Source of the DNA: Nipponacmea schrenckii
Lineage: Eukaryota; Mollusca; Gastropoda; Lottiidae
Direction: 5' to 3'
Assembly: GCA_030562195.1 (NCBI GenBank)
Contig: CM060203.1
Span: 4,664,208-4,728,207, forward strand
DNA length: 64,000 bases
Both the position numbers and the translations under genes were made by a program. Below, piece by piece: positions 29,101 through 39,683 of the stretch; within the stretch, counting starts at the first letter, position 1, and each line of letters begins with the position of its first letter. The notes under the pieces are model-generated. The model ran no database searches. It had not been told where the DNA came from and saw only the letters and a list, made by a program, of their open reading frames with translations.

Positions 29101-32100
29101 ATTTATATTTTGAGTCTGTTTGAATGTGTGTTTTTCACGGTAGAATTAGGGGTAATTTGGTGTTTTATATCCCACCCCCTTTATTAAGACTGTTCACTGC
29201 AGGTGTTCAATACGTGCTGAATACACTCAATTTACAACTTCCAATTTGATCTAATTCAATTTGCGTAAATAGCCGGGGTAGATATTGTTTTTAATGTGTG
29301 AATTATATTTATATAATGTTTCGTTTGTTTTTGAAGTTTTTCGAATCTTTTTGTTTTTATCTTTAAACATGAAACGAAACAATTAATCTTTAGCCAGACG
29401 CACTGTGGGGAGCTAGTTTAGCCCGATTAGGAATGAGAAATTCAGATCTATAGATTGAGGGGTATGACCTGTGATAGCTTCGAAGGGGGCTAGTAATCCT
29501 GGGCGCCGTACATTTCAGATAGGTGTTTAATTTTGTAAGAATAAGAGGCTTTGACCATATTCCGATGCACTATCAAAACGCGCTAAGCGAGTTGAAACTA
29601 TAAGGCCAACACACATATTACAATAGAAGTGGTGTCTTCTGTTGTGAGTACTGTCTGCTAACTAGTCCATGCTAAGCTATGTGATCTATATAGTATTCAT
29701 CCTCAGATTTGAATAAGAATTAAGAAATTGTTAATCAGAATTGTCTCCATTTCATTTGCTTATTTTTTTCTTAAAAAATATTTCCACTAATTTCTACTGG
29801 TTAAACATACACTGGACTGTCGATTGAAGACGATTGTTGGGTTATAATGTTTGTTTCAATGCTTTGAGTGTGTACCAAATTAACAAATAAGTTGCAAAAT
29901 TTGGCAAATAATTTGAGATTAATGCCACAATAAAAGGGCTAAAATATAAATGAAATAAAATAAAAATACAAACAATGTGATACTTAAATCTGACGCCAGA
30001 TAGACCAATATTTATTTTCATTTATTGTGGGCAAATCTTCAAACCTGTGAAATATTGGCACGAGTGATAAGGCCCTTGAAGAGGTGCGAACTGTCACTGA
30101 AAAAAAATTGTCAAAACTATCCCCTTATCACACATATTTGATATCCTAATTAAAATGAATAGGAATTATTCGTATTATATATTTTATGTTCGAACATGAT
30201 TTATCAAGAAAACGAAACAATTTTATAATCTCTTATGATTCTAACGTCAAAATCACATGCACATGACTTAGTGCTTCTTTAATAAAAAAAAATCAGATGA
30301 AAAAGGGACATTGTGAACACCAACTAAATTTTTACAGGAATTCCCCTTTTTTCACACACCGATTAACGTCATAAAATTAAAATATTGATAAATTCGAATT
30401 GACTCGTTACGTTTTCATGCGATTGTGGTATCAGTGTTGTCTTTTCACGCCATTACTAATGTCAAAGTTAATCGTTATTTATTTACATTTAATCCATAAT
30501 CTTTAAATTTGTTTACAAACTCTAGCGCCAGTCTACGGCCTAGTGAACTCGCTAATAGACCCCCTTTCCGTGGGAACCTCCCTCGTTAAGTAGGCAATAG
30601 ACATATTTAGGTCTTTAATGCGATTGTTCACCGAATCGCTGTCATTTTAGATAATATTTAAAGCCACTCTAGTGACAAAATAGATAAAAGTCACCATTTA
30701 ATTTACTGATGATTTCAATGAACTCTTGTATAAAAGATATTCCAAGTTATTGAGCTAACATTTTCTTTGTGTCAAATGTTAACACGTTAATATTTTACCA
30801 AGTTTAAACCTTTTCAATGAAAGGTAGAATGAACATAAGAGCATATAGTATACACTTTGTTGACTTTTACATTTTAACCTATACATGGACCAAATATTAT
30901 ATTATTTTTTATATATTGTAGCTTACTAGCATTTTGTAACTTCTATATTTTTGTCTTTATTCACATCATTATGTCCAGAAGTTTGTTTGTTTTTTTTTCT
31001 TGTATTGCTTTGACCACTTGTAGTGTAACTTATTCAATGAAATTATATAATAGGGTACAAGAAGCGGGACGTTCATAAAAAGAGACGAGCCTACTACATT
31101 CACTATTCGTAAGAATCGGAAATCGATAGTGAACTTGTCAAAAAGCCAGACTCTTGCATAATTCATGACAAGTCATGTAATATTGCATCTAGTATACATA
31201 ACTGTATCGATTGACAGCCAGGTTCTTTCTGTGTATTAATAAGTTAACCAAATACATGTATATATCAATACAACGTCATTTATACTACTCCAATCTTTCG
31301 ATTCCTTATCTTACCCCTTACATTTGTTAATAGTGAGATAAGGGGCTATTCATGAAAATACACTCTTAGTGTAACTCTTGTTCATTTAACATGAAAATCG
31401 TGTTTCTATTATACACTATCAATGAATAATCATAATTAAGAAAATGGAGATTTTTCTGTATATTTCAGTGAAACACTCCTATTCTTGATAGATCAACATG
31501 CATAATTAACATTATCATCCAAAAGATGTTTTATTTAGTTTATTTGTAAAAGTTAACTTATAAATATAAGAAATCCGATTATTTTGTCAAAACATGTGAT
31601 TTTAGTTTACAAATTTGTTTACATTTATATCAAAGTTATCTAAGTTAACTTTGTTTACAAACCTATATTTAAACATTGTTTATCAACATGTTACATATCG
31701 TAGACATACTTTCCTGATAACTTCAACACCTTTTTTAAGTTTTATCAAAATGTAATACAAATCGGGTGAAATGTTATCAATATTTCGTTTTGTGATACAT
31801 GGTTGACCCAAATTTAGAACTAAAAATCAGGAAACGAAATAAATTGAAAAATAAAGAAACTATTTTTCAGTTTTACATGTTTAGGTTTCAATTGGTATTA
31901 GAGAGGAATACAGTCTATAAAATATACATTCATCACAATTCCTCGATTATATTTCATTTGGAAAAAAAATCTCCATCTATAGTCTATAAGGTCTATAGTC
32001 TATAGGTACAATGGTGGAACATTTTTGCTTAAATCTTTCTATAATGCAGTCGAATGAATTCTATATTAATCAAGTAAACAATTTTTCTTCATTATTGTTT

Positions 32101-35100
32101 CATATATTAAGGTCGAATATATAAATTCTGTAACATGGAACAGATAGATTTCAAAGACGATTAATATGGCATGCATTTAGATTTTTATGCGATTTTGGTT
32201 TGATTTGACTTTAATGAGGGTCATTATTACAAGCGTTGATTGGTCAACAACTGGCTGTTATTCGATTAACAAATTTAGTAGTCTGTCCACCTCATTAAAA
32301 CGATTGTAGTTGGAGTTTTAATCACCTTAAAACAATGACAGTACTAGCGGTAATGATTATCAAGAAGCCTCAACTAATTGGTCATTCAAAATGTATCCAT
32401 GTGCAAAGTTTAGATATAATCATGTTCTAGCCCGCCCCTTAACGATTACCTTTCAATATACGTCTTGACAATCAAGGCTAAAGCTATCGAAAATGTCAAT
32501 TTCAAGAGGCTTAAAATTTTGACTAATTATTTACATTAACTGGATAATCGGATCTAATAATTCCTATCATCATTTAATCTATTCTTTGTTAGTTAATCGA
32601 GACTAAAATTAATCCTGTATGACATTTTCAAGAGTGTTCGTAGGCTTTGAAATTAGTGATGAATTTTGAAAGACTTGTTGATTAGGACTATTAAGTTTCT
32701 CACACTTAAGAGATTTGAATGGTGGAAAAAAGCCAGCTTCCAACTTGTGATCCGTAGGTGTGAACCACAAAATAAACCGAAAGTATATAACGTAGTGACT
32801 TGAGGACGAAGAATCATTACCATCCTTAGACTTTTAGCTGTACACATTCGGAATATAAACGATTCAAAATTTGGCATAATTGGAATAATTACGTTCAAAG
32901 GTATGAGAAAGTTTTTAATCTTTGGTTTTACCCTAAGGCGTTTTACTGGGAAATAGTTTTGATGGTATTTTCTGTTTCTGTTTTCATGGTAAATTACAAT
33001 CTAAAATTTATATGCTAGTATTGATATACTTTATTGTTTCATCCATGAAAGAAACTTTCTGGAAATTTTGATAACGTTTTTATATTAACATAAAAGACTC
33101 GTCCAGGCATAGACTGTTACTATTATTCCTATAAAATATCCACATGTAAAGAAACAGTTAAACAGAGGTTGCCTAAATTATTATATTGAAAATTATTTAG
33201 TACTCAAAATTCAGTTATTATATGACTAATTGGCTGAGTAAACTAGGGTTGCTTTTGAGTGAAATTTGTGCTTTTTGATACAAAAAATAAATATCAAAAT
33301 TCACCGACAAATATTAATTTTAGGCATTATCCATCTGAAACAATTTTTATATATAAATTAACGAAAACTCAATATTTAATTATTTATATTGTACTCCATT
33401 AGTTTATATTAATATATTTCGATTATTTAACGTATAAAGCTTCATAAAATCCCATGCATATATCCCGTAAAATATTTTTACTTTTTGATTAGGATATTAT
33501 CAAATTCCATTAAAGGTTTTCTTCACAGAGAATCACAAAAATCATTTTCGCACTCTCTCCTTATTTTACTCCTAAGATTAAAATAAGTCAAAGTAAATCG
33601 AAATAGAGCCCTTTTTTAAAAAAAATATAATTTGACTGTATTTCAAACAGCAATTTTCAGATCACCACTAATTTTTAGATTGAAATATTCTCTGATGTTA
33701 ACGATCCTAATTCCTTCTTAGATTATCGAATTCTTAGTCTTTAAATCCATTTGTTTTATAAGTTATTCATGTAATTGAAAACAAAATCGGTTTGTGGATA
33801 AATGTTATATGTTGCAATGGAATAATATATCAATTGTTCATGATTTATCAATTATCTATAACTATAGATATACCATGATCAATATGTGCACTTAAACTGT
33901 CGATAATTTAATATTCCAAGATAAGTTTTTGAACTTCTATTTTTTTATATCAATATTCTTTATTCACTCATAAACTTCGTCCTCACAACTTTGCTAACAA
34001 GAAAAGTCCCTATTGGAACATCATATATCAAATTTTGTCAAAGGATAATTATCTATAAATAACATAAATAACTGTCTATAAATATAAATCATATTTTTTC
34101 TTAATTAGACTTTACTCTGAATAGTTGCAGAAACTTTATTCAAAATTAAAATGAAGTGACCACCGTTCTTCTTCTTTGGGTGAAGTTTTGAAAACATAAT
34201 TCAAATTTGACGCATATTGTAAAATCAGTTCATTTTCGGAGTTATTTTTGGTAAGTATCATGCTAAATTAGGACATCATGACGATTCTTCCTGAAAATAG
34301 AATGGGAGGTTCGTTAATTTTGTCATTCTCCACAAAATTAATTTCTCTTATTTAGTCTATGAAATGCCATGGTAATTTCTATGATGGAACAATCATTACG
34401 GAATAAAAAATATCACGTAAGAAACTAGGTCGAATATGACATCACATTATTAAGTTTATTAAGTAAACATGTCAATCATTATTCGATTGAGGAATTACTA
34501 AATAGAAAAATCAATATCCGCTAGAATTCAAGAAGCTTTTTACAATATTTCATATTTTTTCGATTTTTCAAAATGGTGGGTAATTTCTTCTCGACTTAGT
34601 ATTTAAGTGGCTCTATCGTATTTTCTTTTCTTTTAATATTGATTTATCAGCTCAAGTCTGTAGATTTGATAACGAGGCTATTAGGAGAGGGAACTCTTCC
34701 ATGTGGAAGGAAGGAAATGTCGAATTTATAAGTAAAGATTAATAAGGACGTCGATAGACTCGATCTACCAGAAAAAAATACAATTCAGGCTAAATGTCTG
34801 TTACAAGGAGTTTGGTACTGATTTTTTTTTCGGGATTTCTACTTAGGACATTTGATATAGTAATAAAATATTTTTGGTTATCGGTTTAGGAAATAAGTTT
34901 CCAGAGCATCTAATTAGTAACCCATTTCACATACATTCATTATGTCTGATTGATAGAGTCTACAACGTGAGAACTTTTCAAGGAGCATTAAATCTCATTT
35001 CAGTAAGTTGAAAATCTTTGCATCGAGAAAAAAAAAGTAGAAAGGCTTTAGATTTGGTTCATATCAAATGAAACGAGAAAAATGTATAAAAAAATCAAAT

Positions 35101-36588
35101 CCAGCCGGAAGAAACAGGCCTTTGAAATCTTACAGATTTTTTTCTACTGGGGTTTATTTGGAATTAAAAGTTTGAAATGTGAGCTTAATGAGTTCATTTT
35201 ACTTTCTCCCTTTGATGGTGTGGACTCGTAAGATTTGGATTAAAATATTCTTTTAAAAAACTTAAAGGACAAAGTCATTGTAATTTTGTGTACCGATAAT
35301 GTAAACAAAAGTGACAATGTGTAAAGATCTTTGCTTTCCAAAGTCTTTATATCTAAGCATGGTTATGTACTTCATTTACGAGAACATTTTCCTTTAAGTT
35401 TAATTATCAATGTTTTTAATGACATGTCTAAATGTATATTTTCGTTTTCTTACTCGAAATTAATGTTTTCAAAAAGTAATTAAACGAAGTCTTTACCTGT
35501 TCTCTGATTAAAAGTTTAATCGATTTCTCTAAATTAATTCAAAGATTTCTACTTCTGAAACGAGCATGTCTACAAACTCAATAGATCACCTGAAAGTTTC
35601 TACTAGTCTTCAATTGTGCTTCTAAATACAAAATCATGGATCCGGGAAAGATCAATGGCTAAGAATTTGGCAAAGGGTCGCGTTGTTTTCCTTAGAAAAT
35701 GTTTTTTTTTAAAAGTCAGATTCAATTCGATGTACATCACAATAACATGAAACTGTGTCCAAAACAACTGGTTGAACTTTTCGTTTTGTGTCAACCATTT
35801 TGATTGTGAAATTTAATATTAAGTCAATACGTACGATGACTTTGTGTAGTTTTCAAGATTTTTAATGAGGGTTCACAAGCAAACGAAGTTTTGTAAAGAA
35901 AATCTTGTTTACCGTACATATTCTGATACGAGTTCATCTTTTTAGGCCTTTGAATGATATTCAAAAAATGTGGAAATAAATAGATTGTTATTAACTCTTT
36001 ACTATATATATCGAACACAAAATGATGATTACGACAAACTGGAATGCATAACGTACATGTTTGACGTCACTCATTTGGAATCTCTTTTAAGGTTTTTAAA
36101 CTCCTGATGGCATAGGAACTGACAATTTTTTTTATAAGAGACAGGACGGTAACTGTCGCCTCATTAGTGACTTGTTAGGCAAAGTAACACCGTCCAAAAC
36201 CAACCCCAATTTTTCTCTATCAAAAGACATTCTATAACAAGTTTACCTTAATAACCACCTATAACAATGGGAATATTTGAGCTGAACAAAATATAGCGAA
36301 GCTGTATTTTACTAGAGTAAATAGTCCGTCCATTCTTCAACACAAAAACTCTTTTAGCCACTTTTGTTCTATGTAGTGTTTTCTTAGAGGGCCTACGGAT
36401 TGTCCACCCTTCTGTTAAAAAGCTTGGCGTTGGTCATTTTAAAGGTCGTGTGTACTCAAGCCCTCTTTGGCACTTTTTGAATTCGTTGGTATACAAATTA
36501 ATCATTGACGTTCAAATAATGAAACTTATGAATTTGTTTCAAATCGACAAACACTAAAATCAAACTGACCAATAATGATTAACTAATG
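26146..36588. other. Gene-free stretch, strongly A+T-rich
   Basis: About 10.4 kb without a recognisable gene or transposon. Noted within it: a forkhead-type cluster at 31,604-31,684, a near-match PBX-MEIS site at 31,208-31,217 and a full CRE at 36,062-36,069. Short frames (up to 86 codons) show no domains. Confidence 0.65.
31604..31684. promoter_or_regulatory. Forkhead-type motif cluster
   Basis: TGTTTAC at 31,616-31,622 and 31,652-31,658 and TGTTTAT at 31,677-31,683, with AGTTTAC at 31,604-31,610 and a TCF-like ATCAAAG near 31,629. A further TGTTTAC lies at 30,510-30,516. Motifs are direct reading; function is inference. Confidence 0.25.
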
Positions 36589-37200
36589 TCGACCAATACT
36601 GGTAAACTCACATTGACATTACTGCAACTCACATTGACAACCATACTTACGCAACTCACATTGACCATACTGCAACTCACTTTGACAATACTTGTCAACT
36701 CATATTGACCATACTGGCAACTCACATCAACCAATACTGGCAAACTCACATTGACCATACTGGCAACTCACATCAACCATACTAGCAAACTCATATTGAC
36801 CATACTGGCAACTCACATCAACCATACTGGCAAACTCACATTGACCATACTGGCAAACTCACATTGACCATACTGGCAAACTCACATTGACCATACTGGC
36901 AAACTCACATTGACCATACTGGCAAACTCACATTGACCATACTGGCAAACTCACATTGACCAATACTGTCAAACTCACATTGACCATACTGGTAATTCAC
37001 ATCGACCATACTGGCAAACTCACATTGACCATACTGGCAAACTCACATTGACCATACTGGCAAACTCACATCAAGACAAACTCATGTTAAGACAAACTCA
37101 CATTGACCAATACTGTCAAAATCATGTCAATGCAAACTCATATCGACCAATACTGTGAAACCCATGTCACTGCAAACTTACATTGACCAATACTGTCAAA
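36589..37200. repeat. 23-bp minisatellite that shifts to a 39-bp period
   Basis: About 25 copies of a unit reading CTCACATTGACCATACTGG plus CAAA, exact at 23 bp in the centre (for example TTGACC at 36,841, 36,864 and 36,887). The first units are degenerate and alternate TTGACC with TCAACC. The last three units (37,103, 37,142 and 37,181) have a 39-bp period formed by adding a CATGTCAATGCAAACT-type segment. Confidence 0.95.
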
Positions 37201-38083
37201 TCATTGAATATAAAAGTCAAACAGCAAAAGTTTTATTGAAAATTCTTTCTCCAGATCTAGATAAGAGATAAAGCGGGTCAAATCTTAATGTAGCTTTAAT
37301 GTTGTAAAGGTTGGACGTAATACTAACATTATTTTAGATAATTACACATTGTGTATTTAACGTCAATTTATATCTTTTGTTTGTTTTCTTGTCCCTAGCC
37401 AGTTCACAATCGCAGAGAGACATCAAGTATACTGGAAGTACAAGCAATAACTGTAATCAAATTTTCTAAATATGGACTTAATCTGAACTACCTTGAAATT
37501 GCAGTTTAGCTTTTAGTCTCTTGTGAGTTTCCCAATATAAAGATAAATTGGGTGTTTAGGTACAAATGATATAATTCCATTGATAATGTTATATATAGCA
37601 AAAAAAGAATCATCGAAACTAATAACCATTTCCTAACTCGGCATTGTATTGTTTTGTTTTCTTCTGAGTCTATGTTAATATGTGGATAAAAATATAACAT
37701 TATTAGAATGTTTCTGGTGATATATTGAGTTTATATATATGCTTTAGATATTGTTTGCTGTTGTCTTAGTTGTCGGCTATGAAATCTGGCCAAAAATTTT
37801 CATTTCAAATGCAGGATCCAATCTAAATAGTCACTGTATTTATTGTTGCATTAAGTTGCTTACATTTTCCAAATAGTAGTTAGTAGGTTGCATATTAATC
37901 TTCTTAAATTCTCTCAAATTGTGTTCTGGAAGGGTAAGCATTCACTTTATCATCAATAATAACATTAGGTTTAGTAATTAGGAACAGAATCTTAAAGTTA
38001 AATACACAAAGAGTCGCCATATCTTATCGCTAGTTTATTTATCTTACACAGTTCTTGTATAACGTTTAAACTGTCTGAAGGGA
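37201..38083. other. Noncoding stretch between minisatellite and Frizzled upstream region
   Basis: No coding or RNA gene is recognised; A+T-rich sequence without clear repeats. Confidence 0.6.
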
Positions 38084-38737
38084 CCTTTAACGACCCCTTA
38101 ACTTCACTATTTTGATAAGGTATAATCTATTTGGTGTAATACTTTCCAAGTCATAAGGGCTCTTTAGTTGTACATTACGTCGCAATTCTTAATGAGTTTA
38201 CCTTTAATTTGTTCCGACCCTGGTATAAGCACCAGACCAGTTTTGACGTCACTTGTCATTATATTGGATTATACTGATACTAGTATGAGGGAGTATTCCC
38301 AACTACGCCACTTACTTGATGAATTATATCAAAACGGACGGCTATGGACGTCTAAACTGACCACTGTTAAATATTATAGGCATAGAATTCTAAAATTTAT
38401 AACCATTTCAAATGTATTTTGTATGCATCAAAATGTAGACCTACAGGTATGCACGGCATAGTTCACGGTGATGGCTATGATATTGCTATGTTATACATGT
38501 AAATTTAATGTAATTGATCGAGACTCTCTTGCACTTTATTATTTAAGTATGAAAAATGACTATTTGATCCTTGTATATAATGATCATGTCTGAGAGGGCC
38601 TTAACATACATATCGACTGACTGAAATAAGTGTTATTGTGATTCTACTACAGCATAATATCCCTTGTTGTGTATTGAATTTAAACGACCTCAATTTATCT
38701 GACCGAAAACGTCTGGTACGGCCTTTAACGACCCCTT
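38084..38737. repeat. 16-bp direct repeat upstream of Frizzled
   Basis: CCTTTAACGACCCCTT occurs exactly at 38,084-38,099 and again at 38,722-38,737, 638 bp apart, in sequence that is otherwise not duplicated. Both copies lie within 1.6 kb upstream of the Frizzled ATG. This could be a paired factor-binding element or a relic of a dispersed repeat. Confidence 0.6.
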
Positions 38738-38899
38738 TATTATGATTAGGCCTTAGCGAGCCGCCTCAATTCTTAAACTACTTTTAATGAACTGTCAGAA
38801 ACTTCATCGTTTCCTTTTATTACTCGTGTACTCTGTCCCGCTGCTTGCATTAGATATTCTAAAGAGCTTCCCCGCTCTTCTATTTACTCCCTTGAACAA

Positions 38900-39238
38900 A
38901 TAAACACATTTTAGACCTCATTCAAAATTTCTACAAAAGCCTTTCTTCTATTTTACAGATTGTCCCAGTGTTAGAAAAGAACCTTTCAACCGATACTAAA
39001 ACGTTGGGCGGAGCTCATTAGTGTGGATTTCCTAACAAGCTCATTGATTGGTTGCTGGAGAGTTGATTGACAACTGACGTCATCTGTCAAGTGGATAACG
39101 AGGTTTAGTAACGAGCAGGCATTAGTTTGAAAGGAGGAACGATAATTATGATGATTACCGGCTTGCCAAGACAGTGAAAAGAAAGTAAAATCTTCATTTA
39201 ACAAGCTCGAGTGAATCAAACCAGTGGTGAACTAGGAC
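38900..39238. promoter_or_regulatory. Proximal regulatory region upstream of Frizzled
   Basis: The 340 bp upstream of the TATA box is dense in known motif types: ATTGG (inverted CCAAT) near 39,045, TGATTGACA (PBX/TALE type) at 39,064-39,072, a full CRE TGACGTCA at 39,075-39,082, CTGTCAA (MEIS/TGIF type) at 39,084-39,090 overlapping TCAAGTG (NK2 type), and TAATTATG-like homeodomain sites near 39,145. Motif identity is seen directly; activity is inferred from position. Confidence 0.4.
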
Positions 39239-39278
39239 TATATAAAATATGTATTAGTTGGATACAACCAGTGTCAGT
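39239..39278 (+). promoter_or_regulatory. Candidate TATA/initiator core promoter of the Frizzled gene
   Basis: A TATATAAAAT run at 39,239-39,248 is followed by TCAGT at 39,274-39,278, the invertebrate initiator consensus. This would place the start at A39276 and give a 5' leader of about 408 nt. The spacing from TATAAA to the initiator A (35 nt) is slightly longer than the usual 28-34, so the true start may be a few bases away. An alternative is a spliced leader exon beginning at 38,959. Confidence 0.4.
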
Positions 39279-39683
39279 GAATTGAAACGTAATATCTACA
39301 TCGGCAATACAGACCTATACGACTCGAGTATAGTGAAGCTATAGGAATCGAACACAACTTGAACTTCAATCATTGCATCAAGAGTGATTAATGTACACAG
39401 CTTCGACTTATCCGAGATTTAGACTTAGTCGACGAATTAAGGATTTAAAGTTCAGTTATAATCTGAAAGGGTTAACATTTTAAACCGTTTTCAATTGAAC
39501 GTACGAACTTTTATTAAGTTTTCAAGTGAAATTGGATATTACCATACATTCATATTGGATATAAAAAAACTTAGAAAAACAAGCCAGTATTTTGTAGATA
39601 AATACCATGTATTAGGCGAAGTGTACGCGACTTTTGTTTGCCATCAATAGTCATCTTTGTGGGCCAACGACTAAAAAAACAAA
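39276..39683 (+). other. Presumed 5' leader of Frizzled mRNA, with uORFs
   Basis: No coding similarity is seen between the candidate start site and the Frizzled ATG. The stretch contains a 30-codon uORF at 39,391-39,483 and a minimal two-codon uORF (ATG TAT TAG) at 39,607-39,615, both ending before the main start. The boundary at the 5' side depends on the unverified promoter call. Confidence 0.45.

Noticed and set aside
32653..32898. Minus-strand frame of 81 codons
   Set aside because: No recognisable domain and no flanking splice or promoter signals; typical length for chance in this DNA.
36589..37200. CRISPR-like array
   Set aside because: Units are directly contiguous at 23 bp (later 39 bp) with no unique spacers, and the context is eukaryotic.
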